NCBI RefSeq assembly: GCF_949987535.1
Contig: NC_080080.1
Span: 63,951,006-64,015,005, forward strand
Length of the DNA: 64,000 bases
Origin: Balaenoptera acutorostrata
Lineage: Eukaryota; Chordata; Mammalia; Artiodactyla; Balaenopteridae
Direction: 5' to 3'
The translations under genes and the position numbers were made by a program. Under the pieces are notes generated by a model. That model had not been told where the DNA came from and did no database searches. It worked only from the letters and a program-made list of their open reading frames with translations. The number at the start of each line of letters is the position of its first letter. Position 1 is the first letter of the stretch. Below, piece after piece: positions 45,395 to 57,065 of the stretch.

Positions 45395-45757
45395 TTCATT
45401 TGCATTTTTTAAGTGCATAATTCAGGGGTTGTTAGTATGTTCACAAGTTTGCACTGTCATCACCACTGATTCCAGAAATTTTCTATCATTCCCCAAAATC
45501 CCAGTACTCATTAGTAGTCACTCCTTACTTCCCTCCCCCAGCCCCTTGCTATCACTAACCTACTTTCTGTCTCCATGGATTTGCATATTCTTGGCATTTC
45601 ATATGAATGGAATCATTTAATATGTGGTCTTTTGTGTCTGGTTTCTTTCACTTAGATAATGATTTCAAGCTTCATCCATGATGTATATCTAGTACTTCAT
45701 TCTACTTTATGACTGAATAATATTCCATTATACGAATATACCACATTTTATTTATGT
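45395..45757 (-). mobile_element. L1ME-type 3' UTR fragment
   Basis: Plus-strand text 'gcataattcaggggttgttagtatgttcac', 'tgctatcactaacctactttctgtctcc' and 'gaatggaatcatttaatatgtggtc' through 'gactgaataatattccattatacg' is the reverse complement of old L1 3' ends. 45758-45885 then has 'gcctggcacaaagtaattgctcaa', perhaps a MIR tail. Confidence 0.8.
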
Positions 45758-45885
45758 GAGCCTGGCACAAAGTAATTGCTCAATTTACACTAGCTTTCAT
45801 CTTCATTTTTTAACCAAAAGAGAAATTTTAAAGCTTTTCCAAAATTGTGACTTGGAAAATACAGGATTTCACTTTGATCTTTTTT

Positions 45886-46861
45886 TAATTGAAGTATAGT
45901 TAATTTACAATATTAGTTTCAAGTGTACAACATAGTGATTCAATATTTTTATAGATTATATTCCACTTAAAGTCATTACAAAATAAGGCTATATTTCCCT
46001 GTGCTGTATGGTATATCCTTGTTGCTTGTCTATCTTATACATAGTAGTTTGTATCTCTTAATCCCATACCCCTATCTTACCTCTTCCTCTTTCCCTCTCT
46101 ACACTGGTAATCACTAGTTTGTTCTCTACATCTGTCAATCTGTTTCTGTTTTGTTATATACATTAATTTGTTTTATTTTTTAGATTCCACATAAAAGTTA
46201 TAACATAGGGTATTTGTCTTTGACTAATTTCACTAAGCGTAATACTCTCTAGGTCCATCCATGTTGTTGCAAATGGCAGAATTTCATTCTTTTTTGTGGC
46301 TGAGTAATATTATATTGTGTATATATGTATACATACATTTTCTTTATCCATTCATCTGTTGATGGGCAGTTAGGTTGGTTCCATATCTTGGCTATTGTAA
46401 ATCATGCTTCAGTGAACAATGGGGTGCATGTGTCTTTTCAAATTAGTGTTTTCATATTATTTGGGTATATACCAGGAGTGGAATTACTGGATCATATGGT
46501 AGTTCTATTTTTAGTTTTTCAAGGAACCTCCAAGCTGTCTTCCATAGTGACTGCACCAGTTTACATTTGTACCAACAGTGTACGAGGGTTCCATTTTCTC
46601 CACATCCTTGCCAACATTTGTTATTTGTGTTCTTTTTGATGATAACCATTCTGACAGATGTGAGGTGATATCTCACTGTGGTTTTGATTTGCATTTCTCT
46701 GATGATTAGTGATGTTGAACATCTTTTTGTGTGCCTGTTGACCATTTGTATGTCTTCTTTGGAAAAATGTCTATTCAGATCTTCTGCCTATTTTTTTTTT
46801 TAAACAATTTTTTTTTTTTACTAGCAGTCTTTTTATTTATTTATTTATTTATTTTAATTTA

Positions 46862-46892
<31 letters not shown>

Positions 46893-48825
46893 GGCTGTGC
46901 TGGGTCTTCGGTTCGTGCGAGGGCTTTCTCCAGTTGCGGCAAGTGGGGGCCACTCTTCATCGCGGTGCGGGGACCGCTCTTCATCGCGGTGCGCGGGCCT
47001 TTCACTATCGTGGCCCCTCCCGTTGCGGGGCACAGGCTCCAGACGCGCAGGCTCAGCAGCTGTGGCTCACGGGCCCAGCTGCTCCGTGGCATGTGGGATC
47101 TTCCCAGACCAGGGCTCGAACCCGTGTCTCCTGCATTAGCAGGCAGATTCTCAACCACTGCGCCACCAGGGAAGCCCTCTGCCTATTTTTTTAATCAGGT
47201 TGTTTTGTTTTTGTTGTGGAGTTGTATGAGCTGTTTGTATATTTTGGATATTAACCTTTTATTGGTCATACTATTTGCAAATATTTTCTCCCATTCAGTA
47301 GGTTGTCTCTTCATTTTGTAGATTGTTTCCTTTGCTGTGCAAAATTATTTAAGTTTAATTAGGTCCCATTTGTTTACTTTTGCTTTTATTTCTTTTGCCT
47401 TAGGAGACAGATCCAAAAAAAAAGTATTGCAATGATTTAGGTCAAAGAGCGTTCTGCCTATGTTCTCTTCTAGGAGTTTTATGGTTTTAGGTCTTACATT
47501 AAGGTCTTTAATTTTTGTATGTGATGTGAGGAAATGTTCTAATTTCATTCTTTTACATGTAGCTATCCAGTTTTCCCAGCACAACGTATTGAAGAGACTG
47601 TCTTTTCTCCATTGTGTATTCTTGCCTCCTTTGTTGTAAATTAATTGACTATAAGTGTATGGGTTTATTTCTGGGCTCTCTATTCTGTCCCATTGCTCTA
47701 TGTGTCTGTATTTGTGCCAGTACCATGCTGTTTTGATTACTGTAGCTTTGTAGTATAGTCTGAATTCAGTGACCATGACACATCCAGCTTTGTCCTTTTT
47801 TCTCAAGATCAGTTGCTTTGGCAATTTGGCATATTTTGTGGTCCCATGTAAATTTTAGGATTATTGGTTCTAGCTCTGTGAAAAATGTCATGGGTATTTT
47901 GATAGGGGTTGCACTGAATCTCTGAATTGCTTTGGGTAGTATGGACATTTTAACAATGTTAATCCTTCCAATCCAAGAACACAGAATATCATTCCATTTA
48001 TTTGTATAGCTTTCAAATTTCTTCATCAATCTTTTATAGATTTCAGAGTGTAGGTCTTTCACCTCCTTAAGTTTATGCCTAGGTATTTTCTTCTTTTTGA
48101 TACAGTTTTTTTGATACAATTTTAAATGTGATTGTTTTCTTGTTTTCTCTTTCTGATAGTTATTTGTGAATAGAAATACAACAGATTTCTGTATATTAAT
48201 ATTATATCCTGCAACTTAGCTGAATTTATTGATTAGTTCTAATAGTTTTTTGGTGCAGACTTTAGGATTTTCTATATAAAGTATCACATCATCTGCAAAT
48301 AGTAACAGTTTTACTTCTTCCCTTCCAATTTGAATGCCTTTTATTTGTTTTTCTTTCTGATTGCTAATTAGGACTTCTAATACTATGTTAAATAGAAATG
48401 GTGAAAGTAAGCATACTTGCCTTTTTTCCTAATTTTAGAGGAAAGGCATTCAGCTTTTCACCATTGAGTATGATGTTAGCTGTGTCATAAATGGCCTTTG
48501 TTATGTTGAGATATGTTCCCTCTATATCAACTATGATGATAGATTTTATCATGAATGAATGTTTAATTTTGTCAAATGTCTTTTCTATCAAGATAATTGT
48601 ATGATTTCTATTATTCCTTTTGTTAATTTGACATATATATTGATTGATTTGTGGATATTGAACAGTCCTTTCATACCTGGAATAAATCCCACTTGATCAT
48701 GGTGTATGATCCTTTTTATATATTGTTGAATTTGGTTTGCTAATATTTTGTTGAGGGTTTTTGCACTTATATTCATCAGAGATATTGGCCTGTAACTTTC
48801 TTTTTTTGTAATATCTTTGTCTGGT
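45886..48825 (-). mobile_element. Old LINE-1, 3' UTR to mid reverse transcriptase
   Basis: Minus-strand L1, intermediate in age. 45886-46190 is 3' UTR ('aattgaagtatagttaatttac' on the plus strand). ORF2 fragments: cysteine motif region [25 protein letters not shown] at 46452-46745; a 159-codon run at 47345-47824; [21 protein letters not shown] at 47766-48119; 'LNGEKLNAFPLK' at 48388-48591; [29 protein letters not shown] at 48588-48776. It ends abruptly near 48825 in the 'kenyrpisl' region and joins 5' UTR sequence. A SINE interrupts it at 46798-47177. Confidence 0.85.
46798..47177 (-). mobile_element. CHR-type SINE, young GC-rich form, long tail
   Basis: Minus-strand SINE with the 24-bp internal duplication and an extended, impure TTTA-repeat tail (plus strand 46830-46890). 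A perfect 15-bp target duplication, TCTGCCTATTTTTTT, lies at 46783-46797 and 47178-47192. Tail length of about 110 bp is unusual among the five copies. Confidence 0.94.
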
Positions 48826-49912
48826 AAATTGTTTCTGTTTCATTATTTACTTTTTTCAGGGGTTTTCTCTTGCTCTTTCAATTGAGACACATTCCTCTGT
48901 CTTCACTTTGCTTAACTTTCACTATCTTTATAAAATTAGGTGAAACAGTTACCTATTGTGGTCTTAAAGGGATGTCCTTATGTGGGAGTGTCCCTATGCA
49001 GTCTGCATATGCCCAGTGGCTTTGGTGGGAGAGCTGGATATGACGTGAACACAAGTGAGGTCTTTCCTCAGGGTGTGTTGGCAGCTATCACCTTGGTAGG
49101 AGGTAGGGCTGAAGATGGAGGAGGTAGTGCTGGAGCCAGGTGTGAGCTGGGGTTTCCCTTCTGCTTGGTGGTACTCACTGCCCTATCGGGGGCTGAGGCA
49201 AGTCTCAAGTTGCTGGAACAGATGTCCTAAGAGTCAGATCCGAACTGACTCTGTTCCCTTTAAGTGTGCTCTCGGGCTCCCAGACCAGTACCCTTGCCCC
49301 AGAGGAGAGCAGTGCTGGAACAAGAGGGGTTGGTGTGTGCATTTAGTCTGTGTAAGTGCCAGTAATGGCTGTCCCCACCCTGCTCAGATGCCACTTCAGG
49401 TTTGAGATGACTCTGTGTCTCACAGCCAAGCTCCCAAGTGGGGCTGAAGCATTTGCTTGGCTCAGGTTGGGACATGTGCTGGGGCAGACACAAGAAACCA
49501 ACCAGCCACTCATGCAGTTTTCAATCCATCCTCTCCACCCTGCTTCAGGTGCGAGCAAGCATGCATGTGCTCCTCACGAGCAGAGGCCAGGCTTCCCACA
49601 GCCTTCCTGTTAGTCCCACAGGCCCTCCAGCCAGCCAAGGGGACTCATCTTCCCTGTGTAGGAACCCAGGGCTGGGGCACCCAGTATGTGGCTTGAACCT
49701 CTCAATCCCCAAGGATGATCTCTGCCCAAGCAATGTCCCTTTTCCTCTGAGTCCCTCCTAGGGACACAGGTCCTGACCTGATTGTTTCTCTTCCCTTCCT
49801 ACCTGATTCCGTGTGGATCTTTCCTACAGCCTTGGTTGTACGGGAGTCTTTCTGCCAGTCTCCAGTTAGTTTTCAGTGAGAATTGTTCCACATGTAGATG
49901 TATTTTTGATGA
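48826..49912 (-). mobile_element. L1 5' UTR joined directly to ORF2 (internal deletion)
   Basis: After the break near 48825 the sequence is old L1 5' UTR. 'tttctcttgctctttcaattgagac' and 'gaaacagttacctattgtggtcttaaaggg' lead into a GC-richer part with CTGGAGCC/CTGGGGCA motifs. It ends near 49912 just after a 'ccacatgtagatgtat' motif also seen at 24901 in the full-length L1. ORF1 and the first half of ORF2 are missing. The frames of 60-110 codons here are not genes. Confidence 0.72.
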
Positions 49913-52900
49913 GGATATAACTTTGATCTTTAAAACAGGTGCTTTAATGTCAATTTCAGGAGGTTTTATATTACAAGCTAAACTGTTTCTAAGAGAAGAG
50001 TCCTCAGAATAGTTTCTATCCAAGGATGCTTTGTGGTCTGAAAAAGTAGATACTTCATGTTCTCTGGCATGGTCTCCAGCACCCATCACAGATAGTTCAG
50101 CATTTCTACATTACAAATTCCAGATTCCTGCACTTTTCCAGCAGAGAAAAAGTACATCACAATAGAGGAAAAAATAGATTGATTTTTTTCCATTGTTTTA
50201 TTATTTCTCTGTTGATCATGTTACCCTAGGAAATACCCTAGGAAAAAGTGAGGGCTTTTTCCATGCTATTTTCGTGTTAAAGCATAAAAGAAAAAGAAAT
50301 TACTTTTTTGAAAGTCTCCAGGACATTGGTGTTGCAATCACCTCTCTTAATCTACAACTTGGATCCCAGTCTTCCAATAGTAACTGACCCATGCAGGGTA
50401 GGAATAGCAGGAGGCTTATTTCAAGTCAGGCAGGTTTTTGCCATTTTGGAGGACAGATTTACTAGAAATTTAAAGTTCTCTTGAATCTAAAGACCAGCGT
50501 CTTTCCTCTAAAGGGTAACTGGTTGGAAATCCCTTTTAAAATTGTTCCTAATACCTCTGTTTCACTCAACATGAGTGAATGCGGCATTCACATTGAAATG
50601 CCACATTAAGGAGAGTCTGACAGCTTGAGACTGTCTTTGATTCAGAATAGTATCTGATTTGATGTCTTCTTAAACTATAGTCTGTAGTGACTATAAAGTA
50701 TTTTGATCTACTTTTATAATGTTCAATTTCTGTGGGTTATAACAAATGGTATATGTCCTTTGCTACATTTTTTTGTCAGTTTAGAGAAAGTGAAAATAAA
50801 AAGGTAAATAATAACTGGAATGATGGAGAACATTTTGTTAGTCTTTTTTTAAAATGGTGTATAATTTAGCATGTGTGTATAGCATCAGTACCTAGAAGAA
50901 ATTATAAATCATCTAAAGGAAAACTGATTATATATAGATAAGAACATGGACTATTCAACTACAGCAGTGATAATATATTTTTAGGAAGCTATTACTGTCT
51001 TTGGCTATAATAACACTAAGACATTGTTTTGCTAAATGGACTGCTAAAAAGTACCCAAGCTAAATATGTTAATTCTTAAATAGACTTATACAGTTTGCAA
51101 AAGAAACAAACAACCTCACCTATTTTTATATATTGATCTTGATTCAGAAAAGAAGGTTATAAGAGATGTAACAATAACAACAATTAGCTTTATGGTAAGT
51201 ATTTCGATCATCTATTCTAGATTATTTTATTTCATTCTTTCAGATTTTACAAACAGGGTAAAGCATGATTCTGATATCTTGCCTGGGAGTAAAGGATAGG
51301 ATTAAATTACTTTTGGATGCCCTTCCAACTCTATGATTCTATGATTCATTGAGGCTTAATGGAGATACTTGCTTGTTGACTAAGACATTGAACTTGACAC
51401 CCCAAAAATACACAAAGGAAAACAAAGGAAATTTTGTTATGACACAGAAGAGAAATTTACCAAAATATGTCAGTCCTCTGGAAACCTGGAACCCCAGAAA
51501 CAAACTAATAGATTTATTATTCCTTGACTAGCAACAGCAAATTATGCTTTCTGATAAGAATGAGCAATAGAAGCCTTTAAAAAACAGAGGAAATGGAATA
51601 TATATTTATCCCTTAAGGATGATCTCAAATATTTCCTATCCTTAGCACTAATTTAATTTGCAGTCTAATTTAAGTATTTTCCTACTTCAAGTCAAAGAAA
51701 TACCACTCATCTAAAATAGATAGTTTAACACTTTTAATTTCAAAATACTTCATACAAAACCATAACCCAACATATATTTTGTTTCCTGTTCTTTTTTCTC
51801 TTCAATTTTGGCTGAGTTTTTCTCACATTGTGTAGAGCTGGAAATTTTACAGATCTTTAATTGAAATAAACGTGACCAAAATTCAAGTCTGAAGTTATTT
51901 AGCTGTATAATCATCATTCTCTAATTCTTCTGTTTAATTCTTACCCCATTAACTGACCACAGCTGTTGGTATTGGCTTACTAAGAACTCCTTCTGAACTT
52001 GTAATACCCTGGAACTCAAAGAAGTTCAATGAGTACTGACAACCCAGAGTTTTCATGTAGATTTCATCCTTAATCTCAAGAAATTTTCTGGCAATTTTAT
52101 GCAAAGACTGGACTATGCTAAATGCCACAAGTTCTATATATGCTCAATGTACCTTCACTTAAAGGTGAAAATAGCTTTGTGTCAGCAGAGAGGGGAAAGG
52201 GTATGGGTGTGTATGTATATTAGGTAAAAATCCCTGGCTATAAACTCAAGAATGCAAGATGTGTACTTTTCTTTATTTTTCTGTAATTAAATTACTTTTC
52301 TTTTTTAAGATCCCTTTCCCCAGACAGAGGAAACTTAAATCTTGGTCAGTTCAATGTTCAATCCCCTAATGAATCCCTAAATATATGGACTTTAATCTCT
52401 CCATTGAAATGTAAGAGAGTTTGACTCACTCTTAAGGACTCTTCTAGGTCAGGCATTCTAATAATGTCATAGGTAACCCTCAGAGCAGTCACTGGTGCTG
52501 AGAACAGGGCATTTTCCACAGACATTGCCACCAGAACTACATGGAGATATAAAATTACCTAAAGTCACTTGACTTTTAACCTTCATTGAAATTAACAGTT
52601 TCTCACCTTGGATGTCAAATAGGTTCTAAATGCAAGAACCTAATGGAAAGTATAAAAGGATGGTAAATCTATTATTTCATTTAGTTAGACTGAGCAGAAT
52701 TTTTTAGAGGCATTTAATTTAATGTTTAGGAAGGACATAATATATGCAGAGGGAAGAAGAAGAAGAAACACAGCAGTGTGTATGACTTTACTCCACATGT
52801 ATTCAGAAATGTGAAAATAAATGGAATAGATGCAAGAGAAAATCCAAGGAAGTGTAGAATCACCAAAATCATGGCAGGGAAGCAGTTCAGATAGAAAATA

Positions 52901-53314
52901 CCCAGAGTGACTGGGCATTGGTGACTCTGGTGACCATGGTTTTAATGGTGGGAGGCAAACACAAGGTTGAAATGGGTTAAGGAAATTTGTGACTGAAGAA
53001 GAGGAGAGAAATAAGTTTGAATGTAATAAGGCTGAGAAAGGACAAGAGCTAGAGGCAATTATGAATGGCTGAAATTTGATGGGGGAGATTGTGAGAGCAC
53101 TTATGTGAGGAGAAGAGTGCAGAATATCAAGAAGAAATTGATGAAGTTCCAGGCCTGAAAGTTCAATCACAGTAACCAATCCTGTGGCTGGGGTCCTGGA
53201 TGGGTGGGTCTTAAACTAATATGATAAATCCTAGGTTTTGAATTGTATAGGCCAACCAAATTTAAAAAGAAATAGATCATCCAGATAGAATTACCAACTT
53301 TTTTAATTTTTCAA
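49913..53314. other. Mostly unique DNA
   Basis: No supported gene. 51270-51345 ends in 'cccttccaactctatgattctatgatt', which resembles a MIR3-type tail. 52685-53179 includes a 164-codon open minus frame (SSSSVTNFLNPFQPCVCLPP), Ser/Pro/Leu-rich and pyrimidine-rich on that strand. I suspect an eroded repeat and not a gene. Confidence 0.45.
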
Positions 53315-54180
53315 AGACTTTTTTCCTGGGTAAAGTATTTTTGGTTGGCAGTTTCTTTCTTTCAGCATTTTGAATATATCATCCCATTTTCTCCTGGCCT
53401 GCAAGGTCTCTGCTAAGAAATCTGCTGATAGCTTTATGGGAGTTCCCTTGCACGAGAGATTTTTTATCTAGTTCTGCTTTTAAAATTCTGTTTGTTTTTA
53501 TTTTAGACAGTTTTATTATAATGATCTTGGAGAAGATAATTTTAGATTGAAATCTGGGGGTGACCTGTTAGTTTCATGAACATGGATGTCCAGATCTCTC
53601 CCCAGGTTGAGGAAGTTCTCAGCCATCATTTCTTCAAATAATCTTTCTACCCTTTTCTCCTTCTTTTCTACTCCTGGGGTTCCAATGATGTGTACATTGT
53701 TTCTCTGGATGGTATCCCATTAGTCTTGTAAGCTTTCTTTATTCCTTTTCATTCTTTTTTCTTTTTGCTCCTCTGATTGGATAATTTCAATTGGCATGTT
53801 TTCTGCCTCACTGATTCTTTCTTCTGCTTGGTTATGGCTGCTGTTGAAGCTCTCTATTGAATTCTTCAGTTCACTTGTTGTATTCTTTAGCTCCAAATTT
53901 CCCTTTCGTTCTTTTTTACATTTTTTATCTATCTCTTTATTAAACTTCTCAATTTGTTCTTGTATTGTTTACCTGATATCATTAAATTGCTTATCTGTGT
54001 TTTCTTGTAGCTCTCTGGGTATCTTTAGAACAATTATTTTGAATTCTTTGCTGGGCAATTCCTGGACCTCCATTTATTTGAAATCAGTTACTGGAAGTTT
54101 ACTATATTTCTTTGGTGGAGTCACGTTTCCCTGATTCTTCATGATCCCTGTAACCTTACATAGGTGTCTGCACATATGAA
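53315..54180 (-). mobile_element. Old L1 or HAL1-like ORF1 region
   Basis: The minus strand matches the ORF1 region of the other copies. 53370-53480 parallels 10810-10870 and 5930-6000 ('atatatcatcccattttctcctggcctgcaaggtctctgct'). 53550-53770 matches the RRM and 'RNxEQSLQ' blocks and 53800-54180 the coiled coil and N-terminus. ORF1 is heavily broken. There is no ORF2 next to it, as in the unit at 10476. Confidence 0.7.
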
Positions 54181-55605
54181 GTAGTCACTTCTTCCAGACT
54201 TTAGGGACTGACTTCAGTAAGGGAAAATTTTTACCTGCAGGTGGGAGCATGCTGAAGTGTGCTGTGACCCTGGGTCTAGAAGTACAGAGTGACAAGGATG
54301 AGGGTGTGTGACAACACCAGGTTTGGGAAGTGTGATATCTCTTTGGCTCAGGCCACTGAGATCCACAACATCCACAACTGTGGGGTCTTTAGAAAGCATT
54401 GTGGGGTGTCCACAGTGGCTGCAAGGCTGTTGGGGTCCTCAGCAGTGGCTCCAGGCCCAACAACTAGTGGCCAGGGCAGGCAGCAGCAGTATCTGGAACC
54501 AGTGGTATGTACGCACCTAGCTGCAGGGGCCAGCTGCATGTACCTATGTAGACACACACATAGAGTTGGAGGCCAGTGCAGGCAGCAAGGGCCAGAGCCA
54601 ACTATGGGCCAGCAGATGTAGGGGCCCTGGCTTTTGGCGTGTTTTCCCACAGCTGCACAGTCTCCCCTGAGTGTATGCATTGCAGGGAAGGCTGGTGACA
54701 GTGTCCAGCTGGGGGCATGCAGATGCACAGCTGGAAGGGTAGCTGCAAGCGGGGGCAGTGCTGTAGGCCAGTGACGCAAAACAGAGCCTAATCCAGGGCC
54801 ACAGGCAGCTGCAGGAGCCCTGGCTATCAGTGTGCTCTCCTATGGCTGCACACCCCCCAGGCATGTACACTGCAGTGGAGGCCAGTGACAGGTATCAGGC
54901 CAGCAGCATGCAAGTGCACAGCTGGAGGGGCACCAGCCTTAAGCACACACAAGGGGGTGGGGGTCAGCCATGGGGGTCTAGGCTGGCATCTTGCACTTGA
55001 GCAGTTGCAAAGGCCTGAGCTGGCTCCAGCAGGGATAGAGGGGAGCAAGTAGGGAAGGAGACTCGGGTGGCTGGCATCAGTGAGCATGAATACCTGTTGG
55101 GCCAAAGCTGGTGAAACCTGCAGGGGTCTGTGGCTGCAGTGCTGGCCATGAGTTTCTTCAGCAGTGAGATCTGCTCGGTTTGCCTGCAGAGCTGGTCCCT
55201 GTGAACCATGATCTCTCCCGCTGTGTTGCTGCTCTTGGCAGCCCCTGCTTTTCTTCCTTGTTCCCAGCTATCTCTATATATCTCATCTTTGCTGGTCTGG
55301 GTGGGGTGAACCAAAATGGGACCCTTGTGAAGCGTCTCACTCTCACCTTCCTGGTGAGGGGAAGTCTTTCTAGCTGGGAAGTTCCTTCTTGGTGCTGAGC
55401 AATGCTGGCTTTGAGGATGGGGTGATGTAGGCAAAAGGAAGTTGTCTTTCTCTTCTTCTTATGCAGTTATTCTCAGCTTTTTTATTCCTCTGTGTTGCTA
55501 AAATTTCTCTAGAGTTCTCCCAGAGCTGTTTTATTTGTGGATAGCTAATTGTTGATCTTCATCAGAGAACAGAGGCTGGGATCTCCATTTTGGTGACATT
55601 ACCCT
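54181..55605 (-). mobile_element. L1/HAL1 5' UTR with ~193-bp monomers
   Basis: Upstream of ORF1 in the minus sense. Between about 54600 and 54990 a ~193-bp unit repeats: 'gccctggctttt' at 54624 and 'gccctggctatc' at 54817, each followed by 'cagctgcaca…' or 'ggctgcacac…' and 'gcaGGGAAGGCTGGTGACAG'-type text. The element ends near 55605 with a plus-strand 'ccattttggtgacattaccctcc', the L1 5' terminus type. CAGCTG and CACAGC motifs are frequent. Long frames here follow the repeat and are not genes. Confidence 0.65.
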
Positions 55606-56592
55606 CCTCAAAAACATTTTTTTAAACTACCCATCACTATTATCTTTTTAAAAAGTAGAAAAGACCTAATATCAGGGGGGGAAAAAGGCAGTTCCTTAAA
55701 TTTGACAAAGTTCACTTTATGAAGCTGTCACTGCATTGGACTAACAGAAAGTTCATTACAGTTCATTACCCAGCACTTAAAAATCCAACCCTCAATAATC
55801 ATTATTCTGCACTTGTTCTTGATTTGACAGACCAGTACTCCAGGCTCACTGGGCTCTGCCCTTCTTCCTGTACTACTAAACCTCTCCCTGGTTCCCCAGT
55901 CCACATAGGAAATTACCCAGTTTCTCTATAAATGAATCAATCCCTGCTTCCATATTCATTAACAGGCCTCTAAGCTCTTTGAGAGCAAAAATTGCCATTC
56001 ATTTTAATGTCTGGGAGACCCAGCTCAGATGTGGTGTTCTGTTTGTTTCAATGGATAAATGGACAGAGAATGGATGAGTGAACAAATGGAATCCGAGTTT
56101 TGATGACTGCCTGCTAATCAGAACTCCATACAGCACTTGCCGCATTTGTGCTTGGACATTCTGGAAAATACATACATTTTAAACTTTTGACTCTGCATGT
56201 TTGCATACAACCTTCCTTTGATACTACTCCTCCAATGGGTCTAGACTCTTCTTCCTATATTTAATCTTTACATTTTCTCTCCTGTGCTCATCATGCCTGT
56301 GCTTTTCCCAATCTTGACTATTTCAGTTATAATCATTGGAGAACTCACTGTTTTAAGAAGTCTCTTTCAGTTTTTCCTCTAAATGACTAATCACCCCCGA
56401 AGGTTTTTTCAGATTGGATTTCCACATATTGAAATTGTGTAAAGATATATTAGAGACTTATAAATCAAATTATGTTTAGTTTCAGAAACCAGTTAGTGAA
56501 AGGTTTGGGCCCTCAATCAAATTGTGGCCTCATGAATGGAGTTACAAGTCAAACATAAAGCAAAATGAGCAATAAAATGCTGAAGTTCAATA
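55606..56592. other. Unique DNA
   Basis: No recognisable repeat or gene. A 70-codon frame at 55719-55931 has no motif. Confidence 0.45.
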
Positions 56593-57063
56593 CAGTAAGT
56601 CCCCTACATACGAACCTTCAAGTTGCAAACTTTCAAAGATGCGAACGTGCATTCCATCAGCATCAGGCGTGAGTGAAATTGCAGCTTGCCCCCCCCACCC
56701 CCCCGGCTCCTATTGCTGACGATCCTTCAGCTCTACCATCTCCCATCTCCTCTCCCTCCTCCAGTCAGAAACTCTTCTTGCCTGTTCACTCGATGCCAGC
56801 CCCTGGATGCCAGCTGTTGTACTACGGTACTACTGTACTTTTCAAGGTAATGTACTGTAAGATTAAAAATGTTTTCTTTATTTTCTGTGTTTGTTTTTTA
56901 TGTATTATTTGTGTGAAAAGTATCATAAACCTATTACAGTACAGTACTATATAGCCGATTGTGTTAGTTGGGTACCTAGGCTAACTTTGTTGGACTTACA
57001 AACACATTAGACTTACAAATGCACACTTGGAACAGAACTCATTCGAATGTAGGGGGCTTACTG
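56593..57063. mobile_element. Tigger-type DNA transposon (non-autonomous) with TA duplication
   Basis: A 471-bp element starts CAGTAAGTCCCCTACATACG and ends with the inverted copy CATTCGAATGTAGGGGGCTTACTG-like. It is flanked by the TA target duplication expected for TcMar elements (56591-56592 and 57064-57065). The interior has no transposase. A C-run near 56690-56704 was probably expanded from a G/C-rich stretch. Confidence 0.9.
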
Positions 57064-57065
57064 TA

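Noticed and set aside
844..47194. GC-rich 60-118-codon frames (starting MRQAGATLHRGAG, MVENLPANAG, MRGPLFIAVRG) repeated in several places
   Set aside because: All lie within the CHR-type SINE copies and read GC-rich tRNA-derived sequence in all frames; not genes.
52685..53179. 164-codon minus-strand frame rich in Ser, Pro and Leu
   Set aside because: No domain or signal pattern, flanked by eroded repeat-like DNA, and its composition follows a purine/pyrimidine bias. No splice or promoter support.
54348..55434. Cys/Ala-rich minus frames of 108-156 codons
   Set aside because: They follow the repeated monomers of an L1/HAL1 5' UTR and have no family resemblance.
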